NCBI GenBank assembly: GCA_900199655.1 | Contig: FZRE01000006.1 | Location: forward strand, 105,985-169,984 | Source: Prevotellaceae bacterium KH2P17 | Lineage (GTDB): Bacteria; Bacteroidota; Bacteroidia; Bacteroidales; Bacteroidaceae | Direction of reading: 5' to 3' | Length of the DNA: 64,000 bases | Shown here: positions 1 to 8,448 of the stretch, piece by piece | Numbering within the stretch: the first letter of the stretch is position 1 | Layout of the letters: every line of letters begins with the position of its first letter | Notes under the pieces: model-generated | What the model saw: only the letters and a program-made list of their open reading frames with translations | Database searches by the model: none | What the model was told of the DNA's origin: nothing | Translations under genes and position numbers: made by a program

Positions 1-129
1 TGCACTGGGTGAAGCGATAACGCCTTTGCCCTGGGGGATGAGGTAGTTGCGGCCATAGCCGTTCTTTACAGTTACAATATCGTTCTTGTAACCCAGTCCG
101 ATAATATCTTCTTTCAGTATAATCTTCAT
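1..129 (-). CDS. rplI: 50S ribosomal protein L9, N-terminal part
   Basis: The reverse strand encodes [17 protein letters not shown] followed by a Gly-Tyr-Gly-Arg-Asn segment, the conserved N-terminus of L9, which binds 23S rRNA at the base of the L1 stalk. Only the first 43 codons are inside the window and the gene runs off the left edge. It is the last of three co-directional genes (rpsF, rpsR, rplI), a standard bacterial order, with 17 bases separating it from rpsR. It marks this end of the window as chromosomal rather than mobile DNA. Confidence 0.93.
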   Translation of the reverse strand, partial: MKIILKEDIIGLGYKNDIVTVKNGYGRNYLIPQGKGVIASPSA

Positions 130-146
130 TCTGTTTCCTCCTTTAA

Positions 147-416
147 TTATTTCATCAAATCGGTTACGTAAGGAAGCAGAGCTATCTGGCGGGCACGCTT
201 GATGGCCTGAGCTACGCGGCGCTGGTACTTAAGCGAAGTGCCGGTGATGCGGCGCGGGAGAATTTTACCCTGCTCGTTCAGGAACTTCTTGAGGAACTCG
301 GGGTCCTTGTAGTCGATATACTTGATGCCGCTCTTCTTGAAACGGCAGTACTTCTTCTTCTTTGTGTCGATAGAAGGAGCTGTCAAATAACGGATTTCTG
401 ATTGCTGTGCTGCCAT
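147..416 (-). CDS. rpsR: 30S ribosomal protein S18
   Basis: The 89-residue product has the S18 hallmarks: [19 protein letters not shown] near the N-terminus and the basic stretch [21 protein letters not shown] in the second half (residues about 55-75). S18 sits on the 30S platform next to S6 and binds as an S6-S18 heterodimer, which fits the adjacent upstream rpsF. The length is normal for the family. Only two bases separate it from the rpsF stop, so the two are almost certainly co-transcribed and probably translationally coupled. Confidence 0.96.
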   Translation of the reverse strand: MAAQQSEIRYLTAPSIDTKKKKYCRFKKSGIKYIDYKDPEFLKKFLNEQGKILPRRITGTSLKYQRRVAQAIKRARQIALLPYVTDLMK

Positions 417-418
417 AA

Positions 419-763
419 TTAAGCCTCCTCTTTTTTACCAAGTTTGTTTCTACGCTTCTCTGCATACTGTGCAGCATACTTGTCGAGGCGTACTGTCATG
501 TAGCGAATAACTTTCTCATCACGGCGATAGCCAGTCTCGAGCGTGTTGATAACTGACGGCTCTGCCTTGAATTCCAACAAGCAGTAGAAGCCCGTGGATT
601 TCTTCTCGATAGCATAAGCCATCTTCTTCAGTCCCCAGGCCTCTTCGTTCAGAATCTCAGCACCGTTGTCGGTGAGCAGCTTCTTGAATTTAGCGACCGT
701 TTCCTTCATCTGTTCATCAGACAAAACGGGAGTCAAAATGAAAACGGTTTCGTATTGATTCAT
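419..763 (-). CDS. rpsF: 30S ribosomal protein S6
   Basis: The start is placed at [16 protein letters not shown], the conserved S6 N-terminus. The longer open frame upstream adds 40 residues that match nothing in S6 and would overlap the promoter. The product is 114 residues, with the S6 core ([20 protein letters not shown]) and a lysine/glutamate-rich tail ([12 protein letters not shown]). S6 partners with S18 on the 30S platform. It is the first gene of the rpsF-rpsR-rplI operon and has a good Bacteroidota promoter upstream. Confidence 0.95.
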   Translation of the reverse strand: MNQYETVFILTPVLSDEQMKETVAKFKKLLTDNGAEILNEEAWGLKKMAYAIEKKSTGFYCLLEFKAEPSVINTLETGYRRDEKVIRYMTVRLDKYAAQYAEKRRNKLGKKEEA

Positions 764-843
764 ACTTTTAAAATGATTGATATAAATAATTACTTTTGCC
801 TTCGATACCGACGCCTCTTGTGGCTTCTTCACGAAATGCGGTG

Positions 844-851
844 CAAAATTA
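844..851 (-). promoter_or_regulatory. Bacteroidota -7 promoter element for rpsF-rpsR-rplI
   Basis: On the minus strand this reads TAATTTTG, matching the Bacteroidota sigma-ABfr -7 consensus TAnnTTTG. Transcription would start about 7 bases further on, near 837, giving a leader of about 73 nt before rpsF. The call rests on the motif and position. Confidence 0.6.
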
Positions 852-958
852 CGAATAAAAGTCGAGATATGAGAACATGACATGGGAGTTTTTCGGCTTT
901 TAACTAATTTTTACGAAAATACCGGTAACCTGAACCGGCTTTTCTCTAAATCTTTTCT

Positions 959-966
959 TACTTTTG
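959..966 (+). promoter_or_regulatory. Bacteroidota -7 promoter element before the 58-residue membrane protein
   Basis: TACTTTTG fits TAnnTTTG. The predicted transcription start (about 973) falls only a couple of bases before the ATG at 975, so the message could be nearly leaderless, or the start codon may be mis-set. Motif-based only. Confidence 0.45.
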
Positions 967-974
967 CCGTTGCA

Positions 975-1151
975 ATGAAGAAATACGTGAAATACCTGGG
1001 GCTGCCCCTTGTTTATGCCGGAGTGCTGCTGCTCGCTATCAGCTACGTGGCCCGCACAACGAGCAACCTGCTGCTCTTTACAGGCCTGGGCTGCATCGTG
1101 GCCGGCATCATTGGCTACGTGTACTCAGTCCGCCACACTTCCAAATACTGA
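975..1151 (+). CDS. Small two-helix membrane protein of unknown function
   Basis: The 58-residue product begins MKKYVKYLGLPLVYAG and is mostly two hydrophobic segments (about residues 8-25 and 33-50) separated by a short polar turn (RTTSNL), ending in a basic tail. It looks like an inner-membrane hairpin. Similar short proteins next to ribosomal genes are common in Bacteroidales, but I do not recognise a named family. The ATG at 975 is chosen because the -7 element lies just upstream. The frame is open back to 882, but that extension is polar and covers the promoter. Confidence 0.6.
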   Translation: MKKYVKYLGLPLVYAGVLLLAISYVARTTSNLLLFTGLGCIVAGIIGYVYSVRHTSKY

Positions 1152-1173
1152 TTTTTCCTGCTCCCGCCAACGG

Positions 1174-1196
1174 CAGCCTGAGTTGCCGGCAGGCTG
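1174..1196 (+). terminator. Short hairpin after the small membrane protein gene
   Basis: CAGCCTG (1174-1180) pairs with CAGGCTG (1190-1196) around a 9-base loop containing GCCGG. It is followed by a short T-run (attt). It begins 22 bases after the stop codon of the preceding gene, so a weak intrinsic terminator is plausible. Confidence 0.4.
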
Positions 1197-1224
1197 ATTT
1201 GAGGATGCCGAAGGCTCTTGGCAT

Positions 1225-1294
1225 GAACTTTCGACAAGTGTCGCACAATCGTTCTACACTTGTCGCATAATCGTGCGACACTTGTCGAAAGTTC
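1225..1294. repeat. Perfect 22-bp inverted repeat with a third partial copy in the loop
   Basis: The arms 1225-1246 and 1273-1294 are perfectly complementary over 22 bases. The 26-base spacer carries a further ACACTTGTCGCA copy, so the motif ACACTTGTCG or its complement occurs three times in 70 bp. The repeat lies between the last clearly chromosomal gene and the tandem integrases. It could be a strong terminator, a palindromic repetitive element, or a recombinase binding array at the edge of the outer locus. Confidence 0.75.
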
Positions 1295-1429
1295 GCGACG
1301 CAACTAATCAAAGAAAATGAAGAAAGGCAGAAGTTGTTGCAAACTAACTGATAATGAGGAAGAAACGGTATGATTTGCGTAAAGCTGCACCATTTATAAA
1401 GGGCAGTAATATGCAGATTTAGGCAGAAG

Positions 1430-1494
1430 TTCAGTTACCAAACCGTTACCCGATTTGGGGATAGGTAACGATGGAGTAATATTCGGTAACTGAA
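1430..1494. repeat. Nested GTTACC/GGTAAC inverted repeats upstream of the tandem recombinases
   Basis: The outer pair is TTCAGTTACC (1430-1439) with GGTAACTGAA (1485-1494). The inner pair is CGTTACC (1444-1450) with GGTAACG (1464-1470). Four copies of one hexamer in mirror order, about 100 bp upstream of the recombinase start, suggest a recombinase or regulator binding array. The rest of the 1295-1429 interval shows no gene. Confidence 0.55.
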
Positions 1495-1565
1495 TTATTT
1501 TCGCTCGTGTGGCTGTTGCTACGGTCGGCAGTTTTCTGCATAACTGAGGAACGCTTTAATTCGGG

Positions 1566-1573
1566 TAACTTTG
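1566..1573 (+). promoter_or_regulatory. -7 promoter element for the tandem recombinase genes
   Basis: TAACTTTG matches TAnnTTTG exactly. The predicted start near 1580 leaves a leader of about 13 nt before the ATG at 1593. Confidence 0.6.
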
Positions 1574-1592
1574 CCCACAAATATTAAAGCGT

Positions 1593-2822
1593 ATGAAACA
1601 CGAGAAAATGAAGGTGTTGCTCTACCTCAAAAAGAGCGGTCTTGACAAGTCGGGGAAAGCTCCGATTATGGGACGTATTACCATTGGGCGTTCCATCGCC
1701 CAGTTCAGTTGCAAGCTCTCCTGCAATCCCGACCTGTGGAATCCCCGTGAGAGCCGAATGGACGGAAAGAGCCGTGAGGCGGTGGAAGTGAACGGCAGGT
1801 TGGAAAACCTGTTGCTGTCCGTTCAGTCGGCTTATCAGTCCTTACTCTCCAAAGGTTGCCTGTTTGACGCAACCGACGTGAAGGAGCAGTTTCAAGGCAG
1901 CGTGCAGACACGGTGTATGCTCATTGAGAGGCTGGATATGCTCATCAAGGAAAAGGAAAACCATGTAGGTATAGACATCAAGGAAGGAGCCATACACGGC
2001 TACCACTCCGCCCGGATACATTTACAGAAGTTTATTCAACGGAAGTACAAGGTCTCGGACTTGGCATTCTCTCAACTCACCGAGAATTTTATCCAAGAGT
2101 TCCGGCAGTATTTCTTAGGTGAGTGCGGTTTTCAGGAAAGCACGTTCTATAATGTAGCCGCGCATTTGAAGACTGTATGCAGACTGGCTTACCGTGAAGG
2201 ATTAGCTGATGTGCTACTTTTTGACAAGGTTAAGATATCAAAGGGGGATAAGAAACTGCCAAAGGCACTTGACAAGGCAGCATTGGACAAACTAAAAGCA
2301 CTCCGCTTTGATGATTTGGAGGAGGATTTGGAAACGGCAAGGGACATCTTTCTCTTTGCATGCTATGTTGGTGCGGCCTATTGCGATTTGATGGAACTGA
2401 ACAAATCCCATCTTGTCCGTGATGATGAAGGCAGTCTGTGGCTGAAGTTCAACCGCCAGAAGACAGGCGTGCTTTGCCGTATCAAGCTGCTGCCCGAAGC
2501 CGTTAGGCTAATAGCGAAGTACCGTAGCGATGAAAGGGAAACACTGCTTCCCTACATCAAGTACAAAACCTATCAGACCTGTTTGAAAGCCCTTCGGCTT
2601 CGTGCAGGCATATCGTTTCCTTTTACCACGCATACTGCAAGGCACACCTTTGCAACGCTCATCACGCTCGAACAGGGCGTACCCATCGAAACGGTGAGCA
2701 AGATGCTGGGACATTCCAATGTAAGCATGACGGAACGCTATGCCAAAGTAACCCCTCAGAAACTCTTTGAGGAATTCGACCGTTTCCTCTCTTTCACCGA
2801 AGATTTACGTTTGACCATATAA
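1593..2822 (+). CDS. Tyrosine recombinase (first of a tandem pair, outer locus)
   Basis: The 409-residue protein has the Bacteroidales integrase layout: an N-terminal Arm-like domain (KVLLYLKKSG... PIMGRITIG), a SAM-like core-binding domain around residues 105-205, and a C-terminal catalytic domain. The catalytic signature HTARHTFAT, then LGHSNVSMTERYAKV with the nucleophilic Tyr, is clear near residues 350-385. The position usually held by the first catalytic Arg reads CYVGAAYCDL, so that Arg is absent, as known for IntDOT-like enzymes. The next recombinase begins right after the stop codon, so they form an operon. It lies outside the ICE repeats and so probably serves an older element or an invertible or fimbrial locus. 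Confidence 0.9.
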   Translation: MKHEKMKVLLYLKKSGLDKSGKAPIMGRITIGRSIAQFSCKLSCNPDLWNPRESRMDGKSREAVEVNGRLENLLLSVQSAYQSLLSKGCLFDATDVKEQFQGSVQTRCMLIERLDMLIKEKENHVGIDIKEGAIHGYHSARIHLQKFIQRKYKVSDLAFSQLTENFIQEFRQYFLGECGFQESTFYNVAAHLKTVCRLAYREGLADVLLFDKVKISKGDKKLPKALDKAALDKLKALRFDDLEEDLETARDIFLFACYVGAAYCDLMELNKSHLVRDDEGSLWLKFNRQKTGVLCRIKLLPEAVRLIAKYRSDERETLLPYIKYKTYQTCLKALRLRAGISFPFTTHTARHTFATLITLEQGVPIETVSKMLGHSNVSMTERYAKVTPQKLFEEFDRFLSFTEDLRLTI

Positions 2823-4172
2823 ATGACAACCATTATGAGAAGTACATTCAAGATACTATTCTATATCAACAGACAGAAGACAAAGGCAGACGGAAGGACA
2901 GCCATTCTCTGCCGTATTACCATAGACGGAAAAAGTGCAGTCATTACCACAGGCGAAGAATGTAAGCCCTCCGAGTGGAACGTCAAGCAGAGCTTGACGA
3001 CTGACAGAAAGACCAATCAAAGACTCCATGAGTTCAGGGAACTTGTGGAAAAGACCTATCGGGATGTTCTTGTTAGGGACGGGGTGGTAAGTGTCGAATT
3101 CATCAAGAACCACCTGCAAGGCATTGCCACCCATCCTACAACTCTCCTTGCCATGAGCAGGGCGGAACTGCAAGCAGTCAAGGAAAGTATTGGCAGGTCA
3201 AGAGCGGAGGGAACTTTTCTGAATCTGTCCCATTCTGACAGAAATCTCCGTGAGTTTGTCAAAGATAAAGGATTGCAGGACATACCCATTTCCACCATTA
3301 CGGAGGATTTGTTTGAGGAATACCGTTTCTTTCTCAAAAAGCGTGGATTGAAGGGAACGACCATCAACAACTATCTCTGCTGGCTGAGCCGACTGATGTT
3401 CCGTGCGGTTAGTCAAAGGATTATCCGCTGCAATCCCTTTGAGAACGCCAAGTATGAGAAAGAGGAAAAGAAGATACGCTTCCTGCAAAAGAGTGAAGTC
3501 GCTAAACTTGCGACAATGAAAATGAATGACAGGGAAGCGGAACAGGCAAGACTGATGTTCGTCTTCTCCTGCTTTACGGGACTGGCAATCGCCGATATGG
3601 AACACTTGCTATATAAGCATATCCAAACAGCAGCGGACGGGAGGAAGTATATCCGCAAGGAACGCCAAAAGACAAAGGTGGAATTCATTGTACCGCTGCA
3701 TCCGATAGCAGAAACCGTCATCCGCTATTGTTGGGAAGAACAAGAAGGGAACGAAGAACAGCAGACGGTGAAAGAAAAGGGCGACAGCCTTGTTTTCCAC
3801 AGCGATTGCAGTCGCAGTGTAATGGGCAAGAACCTGTGCATTGTGGGCAAGGCTTGCGGCATCCGTGAAAGTCTTTCCTATCACATGGCACGACACACGT
3901 TCGCCACGATGAGCCTTAGTGCAGGAATACCTATTGAGAGTATAGCCAAGATGATGGGACACGCCTCCATATCAAGCACACAGATTTACGCGCAGGTGAC
4001 GGACAGGAAAATTTCTGAAGATATGGACAGGCTCATTGCCAAACAAACGGTAATAAAGGGAGCAAATACGGAGAGAGAGGTTTGTGAACCAAACTCTCGT
4101 ATCTCGTTGTATATAAATCTTCTATATATTTTGATAAATCATCTGTGTAGCATTTTTGTAGCAGTATTCTGA
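2823..4172 (+). CDS. Tyrosine recombinase whose 3' end carries the ICE insertion
   Basis: This 449-residue integrase has an N-terminal Arm-like region (FKILFYINRQKTKADGRTAIL), a core-binding domain and a catalytic domain with HMARHTFATMSL and MGHASISSTQIYAQV. A start at 2835 (MRSTFKILF) is equally possible. The 22-bp att repeat at 4069-4090 encodes TEREVCEP near the C-terminus. Everything after it (about 27 residues, hydrophobic and unlike an integrase tail) is read from ICE DNA. Joining the frame instead to 61633 onward gives a short tail ending in a TGA that overlaps the ATG at 61669. So this is a chimeric 3' end made by ICE integration. The catalytic Tyr is upstream of the junction, so the enzyme may still work. 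Confidence 0.88.
   Translation: MTTIMRSTFKILFYINRQKTKADGRTAILCRITIDGKSAVITTGEECKPSEWNVKQSLTTDRKTNQRLHEFRELVEKTYRDVLVRDGVVSVEFIKNHLQGIATHPTTLLAMSRAELQAVKESIGRSRAEGTFLNLSHSDRNLREFVKDKGLQDIPISTITEDLFEEYRFFLKKRGLKGTTINNYLCWLSRLMFRAVSQRIIRCNPFENAKYEKEEKKIRFLQKSEVAKLATMKMNDREAEQARLMFVFSCFTGLAIADMEHLLYKHIQTAADGRKYIRKERQKTKVEFIVPLHPIAETVIRYCWEEQEGNEEQQTVKEKGDSLVFHSDCSRSVMGKNLCIVGKACGIRESLSYHMARHTFATMSLSAGIPIESIAKMMGHASISSTQIYAQVTDRKISEDMDRLIAKQTVIKGANTEREVCEPNSRISLYINLLYILINHLCSIFVAVF
4069..4090 (+). other. Left attachment core (attL) of the ICE
   Basis: This 22-bp sequence starts CGGAGAGAGAGG and ends GTTTGTGAACC-like (GGTTTGTGAACC over the last 12 bases). It is identical to 61611-61632. The last 12 bases are a GGTT/AACC inverted repeat around TGTG, as expected for a tyrosine recombinase crossover site. 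It lies within the coding end of the upstream recombinase gene. Confidence 0.85.
4146..4163 (+). repeat. Two TGTAGCA motifs 11 bp apart, candidate integrase arm sites
   Basis: TGTAGCA occurs at 4146-4152 and 4157-4163, one helical turn apart, with a reverse copy (TGCTACA) at 4298-4304. The same heptamer occurs four times at the other ICE end (61316, 61402 reversed, 61431, 61443). Shared short motifs at both ends of an integrating element are what arm-type integrase sites look like. Confidence 0.55.
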
Positions 4173-4308
4173 CTGCTTAATGACTACCATTCTGACTACC
4201 TTTTGAAAGCACAACTGCTCTCTTTTCTTGGGTACAAAGGTATATAAAATTGTACTAACCTCCAAATCTTTGTATCATAAAGATTTAGACTTTTTATTGC
4301 TACACTTT

Positions 4309-4360
4309 CCAGTGCAAGGTGCAAGCCCCTATATATAAGGGGACTTGCACCTTGCACTGG
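4309..4360. repeat. 17-bp perfect inverted repeat in the ICE left-end regulatory region
   Basis: The arms 4309-4325 and 4344-4360 are perfectly complementary, starting CCAGTGCAAGGTGCAAG. A further CCCCT/AGGGG pairing inside is offset by one bulged base. The arms contain repeated TTGCAC units, and a related smaller palindrome (CTTGCA..TGCAAG, 4475-4491) lies further downstream. The 4173-4565 gap holds no gene. These palindromes sit upstream of the XRE regulator and may be its operators, or part of the recombination or replication region. Confidence 0.6.
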
Positions 4361-4565
4361 AGTTCTCTATAAAAGCAATAATAATTGCACAAATACGAAA
4401 AAGGAAATAAAATGTTTCAGATTAAATCCGTTATATTTGTTAGCACACTGTGTATTCCGCTACTAATAAACGAACTTGCACCAACTGCAAGACGGATTGC
4501 ATAGTGTGCAAATGTTTGCATGTAGCGGGTTGCTCTTGTAACGGTGCTTTAGTAACTTTATAGAT

Positions 4566-4916
4566 ATGAATAAGTTATTGGAAATGCTGAGACTGGCAAG
4601 AGTAAGAAAAGGATATTCTCAGGAGTATCTTGCTGGAATTATGGGAGTTAGTTCCAGTCGCGTGTCTCGCTGGGAGACAGGAAAAACAGAGATGACTCTT
4701 CAACAGATTCACGTGTTTGCTACAAAAGTAGGGATTAGCCCGAGTAAATTGTTTGGCTTTCTTGCACGTAATGGGCAGGCTGAGCCTACACCAATAGCAG
4801 AAATACACATTGAGGTTTTTACGGAGGAAGCCTTCAAGAAACTCTCACAAGTAGTACACGAACTTGGAATGGAACATGCAACCATCTCAACCAAACGACT
4901 GACAGTATGGAAATAA
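4566..4916 (+). CDS. XRE-family transcriptional regulator
   Basis: The 116-residue protein begins with a clear Cro/CI helix-turn-helix (residues about 5-60): LARVRKGYSQEYLAGIMGVS, then SSRVSRWETGKTEMTLQQI. The C-terminal half has no recognised domain. It is the first gene at the left end of the ICE, behind a palindrome-rich 390-bp region, a usual place for the element's lysogeny-like switch. A weak promoter-like TAACTTTA lies at 4553-4560. Its last bases overlap the next gene by 10 bp. I infer control of excision or the adjacent operon. Confidence 0.8.
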   Translation: MNKLLEMLRLARVRKGYSQEYLAGIMGVSSSRVSRWETGKTEMTLQQIHVFATKVGISPSKLFGFLARNGQAEPTPIAEIHIEVFTEEAFKKLSQVVHELGMEHATISTKRLTVWK

Positions 4917-5287
4917 TCGCAATAGAAAGCCAAGCCTATCAGGAACTGATAGACAGGCTCAACCGAATAGAGCAGTACGTTGAGCGAACCTCTCACCTTA
5001 TCCAGGATATAGATGACGAGTTGGAAATGACCACCAAAGACCTTATCGGGACTCTAAATGTTTCAGAGTCCACCCTTTACCGTTGGCGCAAGAAACAGTT
5101 AGTACGGTATCGCTATACAGAGGGTGGCGATGTGCGCTACTTCTTCAAGTCAATCCTTATTGCCGTAAAGTGCAACCGCCTCCGTGTTTCCGGCATGAGG
5201 AATGATGAAGTCCTTGGTCGGCTCAACCGCTTCAAGGACAATCTTATCATGAGTTCATGCCTTAACCCTAAAAACCGACAGCTATGA
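4907..5287 (+). CDS. Helix-turn-helix (MerR/excisionase-like) DNA-binding protein
   Basis: This 126-residue protein has an N-terminal coiled-coil-like segment (IDRLNRIEQYVERTSHLIQ) and a winged-helix motif MTTKDLIGTLNVSESTLYRWRKK at about residues 41-65, then VRYRYTEGGDVRYFFKS. This layout is common for excisionase-like proteins of Bacteroides mobile elements. It overlaps the XRE gene by 10 bp and the next gene by 4 bp (ATGA), so the module is translationally coupled. The likely role is recombination directionality or operon control, by analogy only. Confidence 0.75.
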   Translation: MEIIAIESQAYQELIDRLNRIEQYVERTSHLIQDIDDELEMTTKDLIGTLNVSESTLYRWRKKQLVRYRYTEGGDVRYFFKSILIAVKCNRLRVSGMRNDEVLGRLNRFKDNLIMSSCLNPKNRQL

Positions 5288-7344
5288 TAGATAATGAACA
5301 GATACTATCACTTACACAAGGGGGGCTTAATGTGTTTTCCCATTTCCTTGGCTTTGAGGTGAACCTTCACCGTAACTTCCGCAGTCCTTTTTATGACGAC
5401 AGGCGGGCTTCATGCCATATCTACTATGATAGGAAGAGTTCATCCTATAAGTTCTATGATCATGGGGATACAACCTATTCGGGGGATTGTTTCTGGTTTG
5501 TGGCAACCATGCGAGGCTTAAATCTAAAAACCGATTTCCCCGAAGTCTTGAAAATCATTGTCCAAGAACTTGGACTGTATTCCTTGTATGACGGTGAGAA
5601 GTATGGTAAAAGTGCTGCACCGACTCATAAAAGCCCGATTGTTTCCAGCCCTAAGGCTGATATTGCCAAAAGTACGGAAGAACGCCCATACAGTTTCGAG
5701 ATACAGCCTTTTGACGATGGACTGCTGAACTATTGGGCGCATTACGGTATCCATGAGGATACACTTCGAAATTTTCGGGTACGAAGCCTTAAACGGTATG
5801 AAAGCGTATCTGCTGAAGGCAGGAAGTTTGAACTTCACAGTTCACCGACAGAGCCGATGTTTGCCTATATCGGAAACGGCTATGTCAAGATATACCGCCC
5901 TCACAGTCCGAAAATCCGCTTTCTCTATGGTGGGCGGATGCCAGCCACCTATTGTTTCGGCATGGAGCAGATTCCCACCAAAGGCGATATGCTTTTCATA
6001 ACAGGTGGGGAAAAGGATGTTCTCTCGTTGTATGCACACGGCTTCAATGCGATTTGCTTCAACAGTGAAACGGCACAGATACCAACAAACATCATTGAGA
6101 GCCTTCAGCTTCGTTTTAGGCATATCATACTCTTGTATGATGCGGATGAAACAGGTGTACGGGAGGCACATAAACAGTCTGAACATCTGGCGGAATACAA
6201 AGTCTTGAACCTTTCACTTCCGCTCTGCGGCACGAAGTCCGAAAAAGATATTTCTGATTTCTTTGCCTTAGGCAACGGGGCTGAGGAACTGAAAGAACTG
6301 CTTGCCAAGATGTTTACAGACCTATACAGCCAAACCATGATGATGCTTCGCTCCTGTGAAATTGACTATGAAAACCCGCCGGATATTTCCAAGTCAGTAG
6401 TGGCGGTAAACGGTGTGCCACTCGGCACGCAGGATAACTTGTTCTGTATCACCGGAGGTGAGGGTACGGGCAAGAGTAACTATGTGGGTGCGATTCTTGC
6501 CGGAGCATTGGGAGAAGAACGTATGCCAATAGAGAAAACCTTGGGATTGGAGATTACCGCAAACCCCAAAGGCTTGGCAGTCCTGCACTATGACACGGAG
6601 CAGTCTGAGGCACAGCTCCACAAGAATTTGGGCAAGACGCTACGCCGGGCTTCATTGGCAGCAGTACCAGAGTTTTACCATTCCCTGTACCTTGCCTCTC
6701 TGTCCCGCAAGGACAGGCTGAAACTTATCCGCGAGAGTATGGACTTGTTCCATCACAAACATGGTGGTATCCACCTTGTGGTGATTGACGGAATAGCCGA
6801 CTTAATACGTTCTGCCAATGACGAAACGGAAAGTATTGCCATTGTGGATGAGCTTTACCGCTTGGCAGGGATTTATAATACCTGTATCATCTGCGTGCTT
6901 CACTTTGTGCCTAACGGCATTAAGCTGCGCGGGCATATAGGCTCGGAACTTCAACGCAAGGCTGCAGGTATTCTCTCCATAGAGAAAGATGACAATCCCG
7001 AATACTCGGTCGTCAAAGCATTGAAAGTCCGTGACGGAAGCCCGTTGGACGTACCGATGATGCTTTTTGGCTGGGACAAGGCAGAGGACATGCACGTCTA
7101 TCGTGGTGAAAAATCCAAGGAAGACAAGGAAAAGCGCAAGACCGATGAACTTATCGGCGTTGTCAGAGAGGCTTTCAGAAAACCCCTCAAGCTCACTTAC
7201 CAAGAACTTTGTGAGGTCTTGATGCGCGAGATGGAAATCAAGGACAGAACCGCAAAGAAGTACATCGCCTATATGAAAGAACAACGTATCTTGGCACAAG
7301 ATACCAATGGTAACTATCAAAAAGGAGAACTATGTCGTACTTAG
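5284..7344 (+). CDS. Toprim / RecA-fold ATPase, primase-helicase-like replication protein
   Basis: The 686-residue protein has three parts. The N-terminus (to about residue 100) resembles a CHC2-primase fold ([22 protein letters not shown]) but lacks the zinc cysteines. A toprim domain lies at about residues 238-295 ([24 protein letters not shown]). A RecA/RepA-like ATPase has the Walker A motif GGEGTGKSN near residue 391 and Walker B-like [12 protein letters not shown] near residue 500. The C-terminus is helical and charged. Such proteins accompany integrase or excisionase modules of Bacteroides mobilisable elements, where primase-like proteins support replication of the excised circle. It overlaps both neighbours by a few bases. 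Confidence 0.78.
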   Translation: MIDNEQILSLTQGGLNVFSHFLGFEVNLHRNFRSPFYDDRRASCHIYYDRKSSSYKFYDHGDTTYSGDCFWFVATMRGLNLKTDFPEVLKIIVQELGLYSLYDGEKYGKSAAPTHKSPIVSSPKADIAKSTEERPYSFEIQPFDDGLLNYWAHYGIHEDTLRNFRVRSLKRYESVSAEGRKFELHSSPTEPMFAYIGNGYVKIYRPHSPKIRFLYGGRMPATYCFGMEQIPTKGDMLFITGGEKDVLSLYAHGFNAICFNSETAQIPTNIIESLQLRFRHIILLYDADETGVREAHKQSEHLAEYKVLNLSLPLCGTKSEKDISDFFALGNGAEELKELLAKMFTDLYSQTMMMLRSCEIDYENPPDISKSVVAVNGVPLGTQDNLFCITGGEGTGKSNYVGAILAGALGEERMPIEKTLGLEITANPKGLAVLHYDTEQSEAQLHKNLGKTLRRASLAAVPEFYHSLYLASLSRKDRLKLIRESMDLFHHKHGGIHLVVIDGIADLIRSANDETESIAIVDELYRLAGIYNTCIICVLHFVPNGIKLRGHIGSELQRKAAGILSIEKDDNPEYSVVKALKVRDGSPLDVPMMLFGWDKAEDMHVYRGEKSKEDKEKRKTDELIGVVREAFRKPLKLTYQELCEVLMREMEIKDRTAKKYIAYMKEQRILAQDTNGNYQKGELCRT

Positions 7345-7640
7345 AACATCATACAGAAGATACATGGCAGAAACGATTGTTTGATAGACTGATGCGTGTC
7401 GAGGACAAACTCGACCACCTGCTGATCCTGCAAGAGCAATCTGTTGATACAACTGTTCATCCACCTTTGAAACCCGAATATTTGGACATAATAGATGTAT
7501 CCAAGATTCTTAAAGTGGAGCAAAAGACTATCTACAACTGGGTTTGGGCTGGGAAAATCCCCTATCTCAAGGCCAATGGACGATTGCTTTTCCTTCGGGA
7601 AGAGATAGATGAAATGGTACGGAAGCGAGATGGTTGGTAG
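7332..7640 (+). CDS. Helix-turn-helix domain protein (excisionase-like)
   Basis: The 102-residue protein has an N-terminal helical segment ([23 protein letters not shown] in part) and a C-terminal helix-turn-helix of the excisionase/MerR type at about residues 50-100: [20 protein letters not shown], then [24 protein letters not shown]. It is the last gene of the four-gene left-end module and overlaps the toprim gene by 13 bp. An Xis-like or regulatory role is inferred. Confidence 0.78.
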   Translation: MSYLEHHTEDTWQKRLFDRLMRVEDKLDHLLILQEQSVDTTVHPPLKPEYLDIIDVSKILKVEQKTIYNWVWAGKIPYLKANGRLLFLREEIDEMVRKRDGW

Positions 7641-7662
7641 CAGCAAAGTAATATGAAAATAT

Positions 7663-7705
7663 GTTAGATTTTGGCAATTTATTTGTTTTATTGCCAAAAT
7701 CTAAC
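7663..7705. repeat. 43-bp palindrome upstream of the AbiE operon (likely operator)
   Basis: GTTAGATTTTGGCAAT (7663-7678) is perfectly complementary to 7690-7705, with an 11-base spacer. The -7 promoter element abuts the right arm, so the -33 region lies inside the palindrome. AbiEi proteins are known to repress their operon by binding inverted repeats at the promoter. A second copy with the same arms and spacer length follows the operon at 9513-9555. Confidence 0.8.
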
Positions 7706-7713
7706 TATCTTTG
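7706..7713 (+). promoter_or_regulatory. -7 promoter element of the AbiE operon
   Basis: TATCTTTG matches TAnnTTTG and touches the palindrome. The predicted start near 7720 gives an 18-nt leader to the ATG at 7738. The frame is open upstream into this element, which argues against using an earlier start. Confidence 0.65.
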
Positions 7714-7737
7714 CACCGAACCATTAGTGATAGCAGG

Positions 7738-8448
7738 ATGAACGTCAGTAATATAATTGTAGATTTTGCAAACACCAACAAGGAATTCAGAACGAATGAC
7801 TTGTCTGAGTATCTTTCCGGGAAAATTGATATTTCCAAGAAGATGTTGTCTTGGCATTTACGCAAGTTGTTGGACGAAAAAAAAATATTCAGAATAAGCA
7901 AAGGAGTATATACAACAACCCCTAAAGCCATTTTCTGTCCTGCTCCCAATGCTCACTCCATTCGGTTGTATAAGAAATTAAAAACGGAATATCCCTTATT
8001 AGACTTTTGTGTCTATAATGGTGAAATACTGTCTGACTTGCAGCATCACCTGTCGTATAACAACAATATCTATATAGAAACGGAGCGTGATGCCACTGAA
8101 ACCATTTTCCACTTTGTACAGGATATGCACGAACGCAGTTTCCTTTCGCCAAAGGAGGATATTATGTCCGATTATATCCGGTTGGACAAAAGATCCTTTA
8201 TTGTGAAGCCTCTTGTTTCAGAATCGCCCATACAGGAAGTAAACGGCATAAATGTACCAAGAATTGAGAAACTCTTAGTTGATATCCAATGTGACAGGGA
8301 TTTCTTCTACCTGCAAGGGCAAGAGTCCTTGTACATGATGCAGAATGCCTTTGCCAACTATAATGTGAATATAGGAATGTTACTGCGTTATGCCTCACGG
8401 CGCAATATTAAACCGCAAATAGAAAACTATATCAAGGAAATTGTATGA
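7738..8448 (+). CDS. AbiEi-like antitoxin / transcriptional repressor of a type IV toxin-antitoxin pair
   Basis: The 236-residue product has an N-terminal winged-helix domain (about residues 1-70: FRTNDLSEYLSGKIDISKKM; WHLRKLLDEKKIFRISKGVY) and a C-terminal domain with the family's usual layout (YTTTPKAIF, then LLDFCVYNGEIL). AbiEi proteins repress their own promoter and counteract AbiEii without direct binding (type IV). The ATG at 7738 has AGCAGG upstream and fits the -7 element. The stop overlaps the toxin start (ATGA), so translation is coupled. Confidence 0.8.
   Translation: MNVSNIIVDFANTNKEFRTNDLSEYLSGKIDISKKMLSWHLRKLLDEKKIFRISKGVYTTTPKAIFCPAPNAHSIRLYKKLKTEYPLLDFCVYNGEILSDLQHHLSYNNNIYIETERDATETIFHFVQDMHERSFLSPKEDIMSDYIRLDKRSFIVKPLVSESPIQEVNGINVPRIEKLLVDIQCDRDFFYLQGQESLYMMQNAFANYNVNIGMLLRYASRRNIKPQIENYIKEIV

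Noticed and set aside
8198..8398. Minus-strand frame inside the AbiEi gene
   Set aside because: It is a complementary-strand frame of a supported gene, with no start signal or motif.
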